This document shows, in pieces, positions 35,880 to 44,534 of a DNA stretch of 64,000 bases. Origin of the DNA: Nocardia alba NBRC 108234 (lineage in GTDB: Bacteria > Actinomycetota > Actinomycetes > Mycobacteriales > Mycobacteriaceae); contig NZ_BDAX01000029.1 of assembly GCF_001612665.1 (NCBI RefSeq), forward strand, positions 62,001-126,000. Direction: 5' to 3'. The first letter of the stretch is position 1. Each line of letters starts with the position of its first letter. The translations under genes and the position numbers were made by a program. A model generated the notes under the pieces. That model saw only the letters and a list, made by a program, of their open reading frames with translations, was not told the DNA's origin and ran no database searches.

Positions 35880-37073
35880 TCAGGCCGGGGCCAGCACCAC
35901 CGCGGCGTTGTTGCCGCCCATTCCCATCGACAGTTTCAGCGTCGGACCCGCACGCAGCGGTGTGGGGCCGTCGAGCAGTCGCGGATGCGCGGACGCCACG
36001 ATCGGCGCCGACGCGACGGTTCCACGCTCGTAGGACAGGGCGATCGCGGCGACTTCGACAGCCGCGCAAGCGCCCTGACAGTGGCCGGTGAGCGGTTTGA
36101 GGGCGGCGACGGCGGTCCGATCGTCGAAGACCGTGCGCAGCACCTCACGTTCGGCGGCATCGCACTGCTGGGTCCCGGTGCCGTGCGCGTTGTAGTACGC
36201 CACGTCGGCGGCATCGATGCCGGCGTCGGCCAGTGCGCGCTGGACGCAGGCGATGATCTGGGTGTGCCGGGGATCGACCGAGACGACATGGAAGGCGTCG
36301 TTGGTCATGGCCCCGCCCAGCAGCCGCGCGTAGGGCAGCTCGGCCGCATCGGTGAGCAGCAACGCCACCGACGCCTCGGCCATGGTGAAACCCAGCGTGG
36401 CCTCCTGAAACGGCCTGCACGCGGTGAACGGGTCGGCATCGGCGATCGCGGCACCGAGACCGACGAAATGTTCGAGCATGTCCGGGGTAGCCGACAGGTC
36501 GGTCGTGATGCACAACGCGTCGTCGACCAGGCCCGCGTCACGCCACATCCTGGCCGTCAGCAACGCGGCGTTGCCCGAACTGCACGCCGCCGACACGTTC
36601 ATCGCGGGCCCGTGGAAACCGAACTCCTGCATCACCACCGAGATGGGTGTCGACGGCAGCATCCGCAGATAGTCGCGCGAGCGTCGATGACCACCGTCAC
36701 GCCGGTAGAAATCGCGCCAATCGGCGACATCGCCGAGGGTGAACGCGTGGACGAGACCGACGACGCGTCCTTCCCTTCGCCACCCGCGTTCCCGCGCGTC
36801 GGCGATCGCCTCGGCGGCCGCGGCCCACACGGCGCGCCCGAACAGCCCGGCTCCGTGCGCGGGGTCACCGCCGTCGGGAATCAGCCCGACCCACGCATGC
36901 TGATCGCGTCCGTGCCCGTAACCGGGGTACAAACGGGCTGCCGGTTTGCCCCCCATCAATCCGCGCCACAGCGATTCGCGACCCCACCCGTAACCGGAGA
37001 CGACACCGATGCCGGCGATCGACATAGAATGGAGCGGGTGGGTCGGGCCGCCCGTGAGCACATCCAGTGTCAC
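35880..37073 (-). CDS. Beta-ketoacyl synthase (KAS I/II-like), orphan
   Basis: 397-residue thiolase-fold condensing enzyme. The catalytic Cys164 is in NVSAACSSGNAA, His297 in YYNAHGTGTQQCD and His331 in LKPLTGHCQG, and there is a C-terminal glycine-rich MGMGGNNAAV. All residues for decarboxylative condensation are present. GTG 37073 has GAGGAG upstream; ATG 37025 would give 381 residues. No acyl carrier protein, ketoreductase or chain-length partner lies nearby, so the product is unknown. Its 3' end is one base from the devS stop, and its 5' end is divergent from a diguanylate cyclase. Confidence 0.93.
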   Translation of the reverse strand: MTLDVLTGGPTHPLHSMSIAGIGVVSGYGWGRESLWRGLMGGKPAARLYPGYGHGRDQHAWVGLIPDGGDPAHGAGLFGRAVWAAAAEAIADARERGWRREGRVVGLVHAFTLGDVADWRDFYRRDGGHRRSRDYLRMLPSTPISVVMQEFGFHGPAMNVSAACSSGNAALLTARMWRDAGLVDDALCITTDLSATPDMLEHFVGLGAAIADADPFTACRPFQEATLGFTMAEASVALLLTDAAELPYARLLGGAMTNDAFHVVSVDPRHTQIIACVQRALADAGIDAADVAYYNAHGTGTQQCDAAEREVLRTVFDDRTAVAALKPLTGHCQGACAAVEVAAIALSYERGTVASAPIVASAHPRLLDGPTPLRAGPTLKLSMGMGGNNAAVVLAPA

Positions 37074-37159
37074 ATCGCTCCTCGCGGATCTTCAGGAAGG
37101 ATCACCAGACTAGTCGGGTTGTGCCGTTCGCAGACCAGGCCGAGATCGGGGGTTTCGCA

Positions 37160-38485
37160 GTGGGAGAAGAACCGAGCGCCGAGCAGCTCGCGCAGCGCTA
37201 CCGGTCGCTGGTCGAACACACTCCTGATGCCATCTGTGTGCACGAGTCAGGGACGATCGTCTACGTCAATCCGGCCATGGTGCGCCTGCTCGGCGCCCGC
37301 TCGGCCGACCATCTGCTCGGTTTGTCGATCACCATCTTCGTCCATCCCGATTCCGTCGGGGCCATGCTCGACCGGATCGACAAGCTCACCGCCGAGGGGT
37401 CGGCCTCGCCGCCCGCCGACATGGATCTCCTCCGCGTGGACGGGCGTGTCGTGCCGGTCCAGACGGTGTCGGTCCTCACCGTGTGGCAGGGCGAACCGGC
37501 CTATCAGGTGGTGGTGCACGACCTCACCGCCCAGCGGGTCGCCGAGGCCTCGGCGCAGCGCGCGGAAGCGTATTTCACGACCGTGGTGTCCCAACTGCAG
37601 GAGGGGGTTCTCGTCGTCGATCGGCGAGGTCGCCTGGAGGCGATCAACCCGGCGGGCGAGCGCATACTCGGCATCGACGACGCCGGACCGGTGCTCGGGC
37701 GTCGCTTCGACGACCTCCCGCTGACCATGATCGACAGCGACGGGCGGCCGTTGCCGCCGGGCGAGCATCCGATGGCGCACACGCTCGCGACCGGCGAGGC
37801 GGTCACGAATTTCATCTTCGGCGTCGAGCGTGTCGACGGGCACCGCGTGTGGGTGTCGTGCAGCTGCCGGTTGCTCAATCCGGACAGCCCTGATTCGTCC
37901 GGGGTGTCCTCGTTCGCCGACATCACCGAGTACCGCGCCAGCAAGCGCCAGCTCGAGTTCCAGGCCACCCACGACGCGCTGACCGGGCTCGCGAATCGTT
38001 CGCTGATCCTGTCGCAGTTGTCCTCGGCGCTGGCCGACGACGGCGGCACCCTGGTCACCACGGTGCTGTTCATCGACCTCGACGGTTTCAAGGCGATCAA
38101 CGACACCCTCGGGCACGCCATCGGCGACACGGTGTTGCGGATCGTCGCCCAGCGGCTGCAACAGGCGCTGCGCAGCGAGGACCTGGTCGGGCGATTGGGC
38201 GGTGACGAATTCCTGGTACTGCTGGCCGGTCATCCGCAGCGCGCCGACCTGCCCGCGCTGGTGGAGCGACTGCGCGTGACCATGGCGGAACCGATCATCG
38301 CCAGCGGTCACCGGCTCGAGGTGAGCGCCTCGGTGGGCATCACCGAACTCGGCCCGCACGAACACCGCACGCCGGAGGCTGTGCTGCACGACGCCGACCT
38401 GGCGATGTATCGCGACAAGCCGGCGGCCCATCGTGAGCTCGGTCTCGGTCAGAATCGACGCTCGAACAACACCCACGCCTCCTGA
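37160..38485 (+). CDS. PAS-PAS-GGDEF diguanylate cyclase
   Basis: 441-residue cytosolic signalling enzyme predicted to make cyclic di-GMP. PAS-1 is about 12-130 (YRSLVEHTPDAICVHESGTIVYVNPAMVRLLG), and PAS-2 about 135-260 (VVSQLQEGVLVVDRRGRLEAINPAGERILG). The GGDEF domain from about 275 has HDALTGLANR and an intact catalytic RLGGDEF near residue 344. No EAL domain is seen. GTG 37160 is chosen after CGGGGG; the frame is open to GTG 37067, which would overlap the ketosynthase start on the other strand. Confidence 0.92.
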   Translation: MGEEPSAEQLAQRYRSLVEHTPDAICVHESGTIVYVNPAMVRLLGARSADHLLGLSITIFVHPDSVGAMLDRIDKLTAEGSASPPADMDLLRVDGRVVPVQTVSVLTVWQGEPAYQVVVHDLTAQRVAEASAQRAEAYFTTVVSQLQEGVLVVDRRGRLEAINPAGERILGIDDAGPVLGRRFDDLPLTMIDSDGRPLPPGEHPMAHTLATGEAVTNFIFGVERVDGHRVWVSCSCRLLNPDSPDSSGVSSFADITEYRASKRQLEFQATHDALTGLANRSLILSQLSSALADDGGTLVTTVLFIDLDGFKAINDTLGHAIGDTVLRIVAQRLQQALRSEDLVGRLGGDEFLVLLAGHPQRADLPALVERLRVTMAEPIIASGHRLEVSASVGITELGPHEHRTPEAVLHDADLAMYRDKPAAHRELGLGQNRRSNNTHAS

Positions 38486-38498
38486 CAGACTGGTCGGT

Positions 38499-38834
38499 GT
38501 GATCGTCGAACACGCGCTGCTCCCCGTTCGCCCTGGCGCTGGCGCCGCCTTCGAAGCGGCCTTCGCGCGGGCATATCCCATCATCGCGGGAATGCCCGGC
38601 TTCGGCGGGTTGTCGTTGTCGCGCTGCGTCGAGCGGCCCGACTGCTTCCTGTTGCTGGTGCGATGGGAGCAGCTCACCGACCACACCGTGGGATTTCGTG
38701 AGGCACCGGAATATCAGCGCTGGCGTGCGCTGTTGCACCACTTCTATGAGCCTTTCCCGGTGGTCGAACACTTCACCCCGGTCCTCGGCGACGAAGTCTT
38801 CCCGGTCGCGGCGGCCCTGCCCGCGGACACGTAG
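38499..38834 (+). CDS. Antibiotic biosynthesis monooxygenase (ABM) family protein
   Basis: 111 residues of the dimeric alpha/beta-barrel ABM fold: VEHALLPVRPGAGAAFEAAFARAYPIIAGMPGFGGLSLSRCVERPDCFLLLVRWE, then HTVGFREAPEYQRWRALLHHFYEPFPVVEHFTPV. It has few conserved catalytic residues, so it could be a heme-degrading, quinone-oxidising or simply small-molecule-binding protein. GTG 38499 lies 13 bases after the cyclase stop, probably in the same transcript. Confidence 0.88.
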   Translation: MIVEHALLPVRPGAGAAFEAAFARAYPIIAGMPGFGGLSLSRCVERPDCFLLLVRWEQLTDHTVGFREAPEYQRWRALLHHFYEPFPVVEHFTPVLGDEVFPVAAALPADT

Positions 38835-38878
38835 ACTCGACGACTCTGTTCTCAACGCGGTGACAAAGGAGTCCTGTT

Positions 38879-41164
38879 TTGCCTGACCGCCTCGCCGACG
38901 CCTCCCCCGCCGCGCACAACCGCGAGATCGAACAGGAGCAGCAGTACCTCTCGGTGCTCTACGACCGACTCGACGGCATGCGTGACTACGCGCAGAACCG
39001 GCTCAAGACCGTGCTCCTCGAATCAGGCGGCACCCCGCAGGCTCGCAGTGAGCGCGAGTCCTTCACCCAGCTCTACAACGAGGACCTGTCCAAATACGAC
39101 GCGGCCGAGCACGGTCTGTGCTTCGGCCGGATCGATCTCGAAGGCACCGAGGACGCGGCGCGCTATATCGGCAGACTCGGCATCCTCGACGAGGACAACG
39201 ATTACGAGCCGCTGTTGCTCGATTGGCGCGCGCCGCTGGCCCGTCCCTTCTACCTCGCCACCACCGCCAATCCCGAGAACGTCACCCGGCGCAGGCACAT
39301 CCGTTCCCGCAACCGCGCGGTGACCTCGATCAACGACGAATACCTCGATCTCGACGCCGCCGAGCGTGACGGTGTGATCGGCACCGACGACGGCGTCGGT
39401 GGCGAGAGCGCACTGCTGTCGGCGCTCAACGCCGCCCGCACCGGGCACATGAACGACATCGTCGAGACGATCCAGAGCGAGCAGGACGCGATCATCCGCT
39501 CCGAGCACAAGAGCGTGCTCGTGGTGCAGGGCGGACCGGGCACCGGCAAGACCGCGGTCGCGCTGCATCGCGCGGCGTTCCTGCTGTACACCTTCCGTCA
39601 GCAGCTGGCCAAGAGCGGCGTGCTGATCATCGGCCCGAACGCCACCTTCCTCGACTACATCGGCCAGGTGCTGCCCTCGCTCGGCGAGACCGGCGTGCTG
39701 CTGTCGACGATCGGCGACCTGTATCCGGGTGTGAAGGCGGTGCGCGAGGATTCGCTGCGTGCCGGGGAGATCAAAGGCTCGCTGGAGATGCTCGAGGTAC
39801 TCAAGCAGGCAGTGCGTGACCGTCAGGAAGTGCCGTCGGAGCCGGTTCGCCTGGCTTTCGACGGCTATCCGGTGATCCTGGACCGCAAGATCGCGACCAG
39901 GGCGCGCGGGCGGGCCCGCTCTTCGCGGCGACCGCACAACCTGGCCAGGCCGATCTTCGCGTCCTCGGTGATCGACGCGCTCACCGATCAACTCGCCGCC
40001 ACGATGGGCGCCGACCTGTCCGGCGGCACGAGCCTGCTCAGTTCCGCCGACCTCAGCGAGATCGGCGACGAGATGCGGGCCGACCCGCACGTGCAGGCGG
40101 CGATCACCGCGTTGTGGCCGGTGCTCTCGCCCCAGGAGGTGCTCGCCGACCTGCTCGCCGACCCGGCCCGGCTCGACCGCGCCGCCAAGACGCTGAGCCC
40201 GGACGACCGCGCCGAGCTGGTGCGCTCCGACGACGGCACGTTCGGCGCGGCCGACGCCCCGCTGCTCGACGAGCTGGCCGAGTTACTCGGCGTGGACGAC
40301 ACCGAGGAACGCGAACGTTCGCGTCGCCGGTGGCGGGCCCAGATCGAGGAGGCCCAGGACGCCCTCGACATCCTCACCGGTTCGGCACCGCAGGACATCG
40401 AGGACGAACTCGATCCCGAGATCCTGATGGCCTATGACCTGATCGATGCCTCCCAGCTGGCCCAGCGCCAGGAATTCGGCAATCGGCAGACCACGGCCGA
40501 GCGCGCCGCGGGCGATCGGACCTGGACCTACGGTCACGTGATCGTCGACGAGGCACAGGAACTCTCGCAGATGGCGTGGCGCATGGTGATGCGACGCATC
40601 CCGAATCGCTGGGTCACCGTGGTCGGCGACGTCGCCCAGACGGGCGATCCGGCGGGGGCGTCGTCCTGGCAGCGGGTGCTGGAACCCTATGTGGCACAGC
40701 GCTGGAAGCTCACCGAGCTCACGGTGAACTACCGCACCCCCGCCGAGATCATGGCGGTCGCGGCCGATGTGCTCGCCGCGATCGATCCGGGTACCGAGGT
40801 GCCGCGTTCGGTGCGCGAGACCGGCAATCCCCCACGCGCCTATCGGGTGCCGCCCGCCGACGTCGTGGGCGAGGTCGCCCGGTTGCTCGACGCCGAGTAC
40901 GGTCCCGGCACCGCCGCGGTCCTCGCGCCCGCGGCCTGGGTGCCCGAATTGTCCTCGCTGGCAGGCGAATCCGTGCAGGTGCTCACCGTGCACGACGCGA
41001 AGGGCCTCGAGTTCGACCGCGTGTACCTGGTGGAGCCGCAGGCGATTTTGGACGAGTCCCCGCGCGGACTCAACGACCTGTATGTCGCGCTGACCCGTGC
41101 GACCCAGCGACTCGCCGTGGTGCACACCGAGCAGCTTCCCGAGGTGCTGTCCGCCTTGGGCTGA
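38879..41164 (+). CDS. helD: HelD-type superfamily 1 helicase, RNA polymerase recycling factor
   Basis: 761 residues. The N-terminal coiled coil (AHNREIEQEQQYLSVLYDRLDGMRDYAQNRLKTVL) matches the HelD arm that enters the RNA polymerase secondary channel. Walker A QGGPGTGKTAVALHR lies near residue 217, Walker B VDEAQELSQMAW near 555, and C-terminal motifs are TVNYRTPAEIM, VLTVHDAKGLEFDRVYLVEP and VALTRATQRL. HelD proteins release stalled RNA polymerase; some actinobacterial members (HelR) give rifampicin tolerance. The start is TTG 38879 after AAAGGAG. I saw no rifampicin-associated element upstream. Confidence 0.93.
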   Translation: MPDRLADASPAAHNREIEQEQQYLSVLYDRLDGMRDYAQNRLKTVLLESGGTPQARSERESFTQLYNEDLSKYDAAEHGLCFGRIDLEGTEDAARYIGRLGILDEDNDYEPLLLDWRAPLARPFYLATTANPENVTRRRHIRSRNRAVTSINDEYLDLDAAERDGVIGTDDGVGGESALLSALNAARTGHMNDIVETIQSEQDAIIRSEHKSVLVVQGGPGTGKTAVALHRAAFLLYTFRQQLAKSGVLIIGPNATFLDYIGQVLPSLGETGVLLSTIGDLYPGVKAVREDSLRAGEIKGSLEMLEVLKQAVRDRQEVPSEPVRLAFDGYPVILDRKIATRARGRARSSRRPHNLARPIFASSVIDALTDQLAATMGADLSGGTSLLSSADLSEIGDEMRADPHVQAAITALWPVLSPQEVLADLLADPARLDRAAKTLSPDDRAELVRSDDGTFGAADAPLLDELAELLGVDDTEERERSRRRWRAQIEEAQDALDILTGSAPQDIEDELDPEILMAYDLIDASQLAQRQEFGNRQTTAERAAGDRTWTYGHVIVDEAQELSQMAWRMVMRRIPNRWVTVVGDVAQTGDPAGASSWQRVLEPYVAQRWKLTELTVNYRTPAEIMAVAADVLAAIDPGTEVPRSVRETGNPPRAYRVPPADVVGEVARLLDAEYGPGTAAVLAPAAWVPELSSLAGESVQVLTVHDAKGLEFDRVYLVEPQAILDESPRGLNDLYVALTRATQRLAVVHTEQLPEVLSALG

Positions 41165-41185
41165 GGCATCACGACCGGAGCGCGG

Positions 41186-41842
41186 TCACGCGAGCAAACC
41201 GGCGACCAGCGCCTCCAGCCCAGCGGCGTAGGTGCTGTGGGCGTCGAATTCGGTCCAGCGGGAACCGATCTCGGCCAACCGGGGCAGTTGCTCGGGGTCG
41301 AGGTTCGCGAAGACCTCCGCGCGGTAGGTCGGCCCTTCCTCGGCGCGCCGCAGCGCTCGGCCGGTGACGATCAGCTCGCCCGCCGTGTAATGCCAGATGG
41401 CGCGATACACGGCCACCGCGCGCTCGAGAGGAAGGCCCGCGGTGATCGCCGCGTCGATGATGGTCTCGGGGAACCACAGCGCCGAGCGCCCGAGCAGGTC
41501 GCCGTCGGCGAGCACGTCCACGATCCAGGAGTGGGCCGACAGGGCGTCGCGCATCGCGGTGGCGGCCACCAGGATTCGCTGCCTCGGGTCATCTGGGAGC
41601 TCTGGCCAGGCGATCGCGTCGGCGTAGCCGTCGAGGAGCAGGCGTAGCAGGTCCTGCTTGTCGCGCACGTGGTGGTAGAGCGCCATCGGCGTGCACCCGA
41701 GTTCGCCGGCGACCCTGCGCATCGTCAGCTTCTCGACGCCGTCGGCGGCGATCACCCGGTGCGCCGCCACGACGATGTCCGCGCGGGACATGCGCGCGGG
41801 TCTACCGGTGCGCGCTGGTTGATCCGACTGCGAGGTGGCCAT
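41186..41842 (-). CDS. TetR family regulator (tetracycline-repressor C-terminal type)
   Basis: 218 residues with helix-turn-helix MSRADIVVAAHRVIAADGVEKLTMRRVAGELGCTPMALYHHVRDKQDLLRLLLDGY. The alanine-rich C-domain includes AMRDALSAHSWIVDVLADGD, as in TetR_C proteins. It is divergent from a MFS exporter with 66 bases between starts; the 22-bp palindrome over the exporter start is its likely operator. Confidence 0.93.
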   Translation of the reverse strand: MATSQSDQPARTGRPARMSRADIVVAAHRVIAADGVEKLTMRRVAGELGCTPMALYHHVRDKQDLLRLLLDGYADAIAWPELPDDPRQRILVAATAMRDALSAHSWIVDVLADGDLLGRSALWFPETIIDAAITAGLPLERAVAVYRAIWHYTAGELIVTGRALRRAEEGPTYRAEVFANLDPEQLPRLAEIGSRWTEFDAHSTYAAGLEALVAGLLA

Positions 41843-41898
41843 GGTCCCATCTTGCCCATGCGACGCCGGGGTATGGACAAGGGGACGCGGCGGAGTTA

Positions 41899-41920
41899 GT
41901 TTTTATACGTGTATAAAAAC
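41899..41920. promoter_or_regulatory. 22-bp palindrome over the MFS start, probable TetR operator
   Basis: Perfect 10-base arms GTTTTTATAC and GTATAAAAAC with a 2-base centre. The AT-rich block stands out in this GC-rich sequence. The centre is the first two bases of the GTG start codon at 41909, so a bound repressor would cover the 5' end of the coding region. Confidence 0.75.
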
Positions 41921-43345
41921 ACTTCTTCTCCTCGTCCCGGCACCGCGCTGACCGCGGTTGCCATCGCGCAGTTCGTGATCGCCCTCGATATGGCGGTCGT
42001 GAATGTGGCGCTTCCGTCGATCGGCGACGCGCTCGGCTTCGCACCGCTCGGCCTGGCCTGGGTGGTGCACATCTACGCCCTGACCTTCGGCGGTTTCCTG
42101 CTGCTCGGCGGCAAGGCGTGTGACCTGTACGGGCGGCGCAGGCTGTTCGTGGGCGGACTGCTCGCCTTCGCGATCGCTTCGCTCACAGGCGGATTCGCAC
42201 AGGAGCCATGGCAACTGGTGGCCGCGCGCGCCGCGCAGGGCATCGGGGCCGCGGCCATCGCACCGGCCGCACTCGCCACGCTCACCACGACCTTTTCCGC
42301 AGGGCCCGCCCGCGTCCGAGCGCTCGGCGTCTGGGGTGGGGTCAACGCCGCGGGCGGCGCGCTCGGCGTGCTCGTCGGCGGACTGCTCACCGAGTACGCG
42401 AATTGGCGCTGGGTGATGCTGGTCAATATCCCGATCGTCGCGATCGCGCTGCTCGCCTTGGTCCGGGGCGTACCCGCCGACGCACCGACGGGTAGACGGG
42501 CCCCGCTCGATATCGCCGGCGCGGTGCTGGCGACGGGCGGTATCGGACTACTCGTCACCGGCGTGATCCGCACCGATCACTACGGCTGGGCTTCTCCCGA
42601 GACAGGCGCGACCCTCGCCGTAGCGGCAGCGCTCCTCGCGGGTTTCCTCGTGGTCGAGACACGCTCGGCGAATCCGCTGTTGCGGCTGGGTCTTTTCACC
42701 AACCGCTGGGTGAGCGGTGCCAACGTGTTCGTCTTCTGCGCCGCCGCGGGCCAGTTCTCGGCCTTTTACCTGGTGTCGCTGTATATGCAGCAGGTGCTGC
42801 ACATGAACGCGGGTGCCACCGGGGCCGCCTTCATCCCGTTCTCGCTGTGCGTCATCGTGGGCACCCTCGCCGCGACCCGACTGGGCGTCCACTTCTCCCC
42901 CAAGCCTTTGCTGGTGGGCGGCGGTCTCCTCGCCGCCGTCGGCATCGGATGGTTCGCGCTGATCAGCCCCGACGGTGATGTCCTCACCGATGTCCTCGGT
43001 CCGTCGATCGTCGGCGGCCTCGGGCTCGGACTCTGTCTCGCCCCCGTCGCGGTGGCAGCCGTCAGCGGCGTGGCACCCGGAGAAGTCGGGATGGCCTCCG
43101 GCGCATTCAACAGCGCCCGCCAACTCGGCGGCAGCGTCGGCGTCGCCGTACTGGCCACCCTCGCGGCGGGTCGCACCGGCGCGAGCGCCGATCCGGTCGC
43201 ACTCAACAACGGCTACGCCTTCGCGTTGGCGATCGCCGCTGCGCTGTTCGCCGCCGCCGCGCTCGGCGCGGCCACCGTCCTACCCACCCGGCTCGACCGC
43301 ACCGAAAACCCGGTCCGCGAGGACATTCCCGCGGTGACCCCGTGA
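41909..43345 (+). CDS. MFS drug:H+ antiporter, DHA2 family
   Basis: 478-residue exporter with about 14 transmembrane segments. TM1 includes TAVAIAQFVIALDMAVVNVALPSIGDALGF, motif A is GGKACDLYGRRRLF, and motif C-like GIGAAAIAPAALATL follows. The GTG start lies inside the 22-bp palindrome. The nearest purine-rich stretch, GGCGGAG, is about 13 bases upstream, so initiation may be leaderless or weak. It is followed after 11 bases by a cupin gene in the same operon. A drug-efflux gene also lies near uvrB in M. tuberculosis, so this may be its syntenic equivalent. Confidence 0.94.
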   Translation: MYKNTSSPRPGTALTAVAIAQFVIALDMAVVNVALPSIGDALGFAPLGLAWVVHIYALTFGGFLLLGGKACDLYGRRRLFVGGLLAFAIASLTGGFAQEPWQLVAARAAQGIGAAAIAPAALATLTTTFSAGPARVRALGVWGGVNAAGGALGVLVGGLLTEYANWRWVMLVNIPIVAIALLALVRGVPADAPTGRRAPLDIAGAVLATGGIGLLVTGVIRTDHYGWASPETGATLAVAAALLAGFLVVETRSANPLLRLGLFTNRWVSGANVFVFCAAAGQFSAFYLVSLYMQQVLHMNAGATGAAFIPFSLCVIVGTLAATRLGVHFSPKPLLVGGGLLAAVGIGWFALISPDGDVLTDVLGPSIVGGLGLGLCLAPVAVAAVSGVAPGEVGMASGAFNSARQLGGSVGVAVLATLAAGRTGASADPVALNNGYAFALAIAAALFAAAALGAATVLPTRLDRTENPVREDIPAVTP

Positions 43346-43356
43346 AAGGAACTCCG

Positions 43357-43737
43357 ATGACACCCATCGATCTGTTCGCCGGCGCCCTGCACTTCCAGCC
43401 GGAGGGCGCGGTGCGATCGGGCCCGCGCCGGATGGCGGCCGAGTCGGGCGGCTGGCAACTGGCCACCTTCCACGTCGACACCGACGCCGACGTCCACGCC
43501 GACCAGTGGGAGATGCACCCATCCAGCGAGGAAGCGGTGTGTTGCCTCGCCGGTTCGCTGCGGCTCTACCTGCGCCCGGAGAGTCCCGGCGAGGCGGAAA
43601 CCGCGGTGCGACTCACCGCGGGCACCGCGTTCCTCGTGCCGCGCAACCGCTGGCACAGAATCGAACTCGACGAGCCGTCCGACATCATGTCGATCGGGCT
43701 GCGCGGCGGCTCCCGACAGGAGCCCGTCGCGGGCTGA
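43357..43737 (+). CDS. Cupin domain protein
   Basis: 126 residues with a single cupin barrel: FHVDTDADVHADQWEMHPSSEEAVCCLAGSLRLYLRPES and LTAGTAFLVPRNRWHRIELDEPSDIMSI. Metal-ligand candidates are the histidines in VHADQWEMH and the RWHR histidine, plus a glutamate. ATG 43357 has AAAGGA seven bases upstream. It is co-transcribed with the MFS exporter, so it may modify or sense the exported compound, or protect against it. Ends before an 18-bp terminator stem. Confidence 0.9.
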   Translation: MTPIDLFAGALHFQPEGAVRSGPRRMAAESGGWQLATFHVDTDADVHADQWEMHPSSEEAVCCLAGSLRLYLRPESPGEAETAVRLTAGTAFLVPRNRWHRIELDEPSDIMSIGLRGGSRQEPVAG

Positions 43738-43755
43738 CCGCTGGCTACCGCCGAA

Positions 43756-43795
43756 AAAGGTCGAGGGCGCCGGTTTCCCGGCGCCCTCGACCTTT
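43756..43795. terminator. Strong bidirectional terminator
   Basis: Perfect 18-base stem beginning AAAGGTCGAGGGCGCC with a TTTC loop, between convergent cupin and usp genes. A and T runs at the two ends let it work in both directions. Confidence 0.93.
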
Positions 43796-43813
43796 CGCTG
43801 TACCGACGGTGGA

Positions 43814-44266
43814 CTAGCGGACGGTGTGCACGATCAGCACGTCCGAACGGGACTTGCGGGCAACGTCCGAGGGGACGGAGCCGAGCAGGCGGCCGGTGAG
43901 GGTGTTGAGGCCTCGGTTGCCGACGACGAGCAGGTCGGCATCGACCTCGTTGACGAGGTCGAGCAGCGAATCGACCGGCTCGCCGACGATTGCGCGGTCG
44001 ACGATGTTCTTCGCACCGGCGGCCAGGGCCTTCTCCTTGGCGACGTGCAGGATCTCGGAGGTCGGGGCCGAGCCACGGACCTGGTAGGCCTCGTCCTTGA
44101 GCACATCGGCGGCGGCGGCTACGTCGCGGTCGTCGGTCGGGAAGTAGGCGCAGGCCAGCACGAGAGTTGCCTCAGCGTCCCCGGCGAGCGCCGCGGCCTT
44201 CTCCACCGCCACGTACGACGAATCCGAGCCATCAGTACCGACGACAATGGTCCGGTAGGCGGTCAT
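43814..44266 (-). CDS. Universal stress protein (UspA family), ATP-binding type
   Basis: 150 residues: N-terminal YRTIVVGTDGSDSSYVAVEKAAALA and the C-terminal nucleotide motif VVGNRGLNTLTGRLLGSVPSDVARKSRSDVLIVHTV, which fits G-2x-G-9x-G-S/T of ATP-binding Usp proteins. ATG 44266 follows GGAGGAGAG. It resembles mycobacterial TB15.3-type single-domain Usp encoded between uvrB and uvrA; such proteins bind nucleotides or cAMP and act in stress responses. Confidence 0.95.
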   Translation of the reverse strand: MTAYRTIVVGTDGSDSSYVAVEKAAALAGDAEATLVLACAYFPTDDRDVAAAADVLKDEAYQVRGSAPTSEILHVAKEKALAAGAKNIVDRAIVGEPVDSLLDLVNEVDADLLVVGNRGLNTLTGRLLGSVPSDVARKSRSDVLIVHTVR

Positions 44267-44447
44267 CTCTCCTCCAACTTGGTCGGTGCCAGCGCCGACC
44301 AACTCGGGAATCGAGCGTCAGCGCGGCAATCGGCTCGACCATAACGCCAAATCAGGCCGATTTATCAGAAATCGCAACAGATCACATCGGGAGTGTTGGC
44401 GCTCGCGACCGATGTCACGGTGGCCTTCGCGACAGTCGAGAAGATTC

Positions 44448-44471
44448 ACCTGCGGCAACAAGACCGCAGGT
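44448..44471 (-). terminator. Possible terminator of the Ig-like secreted protein gene
   Basis: Perfect 8-base arms ACCTGCGG/CCGCAGGT with an 8-base loop, 64 bases beyond the stop of the gene at 44535-44969, followed on the minus strand by GAATCTTC. The rest of 44267-44534 shows no gene. Confidence 0.45.
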
Positions 44472-44534
44472 CGAGTAAATTGTGTCCTATCACAACACGA
44501 TCAACGACGCAGCGCGGCTGGGACTTTCATCACA

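Noticed and set aside
38835..38878. Rifampicin-associated element before helD
   Set aside because: No GGGGCTTGC-type inverted repeat is present in the upstream bases.
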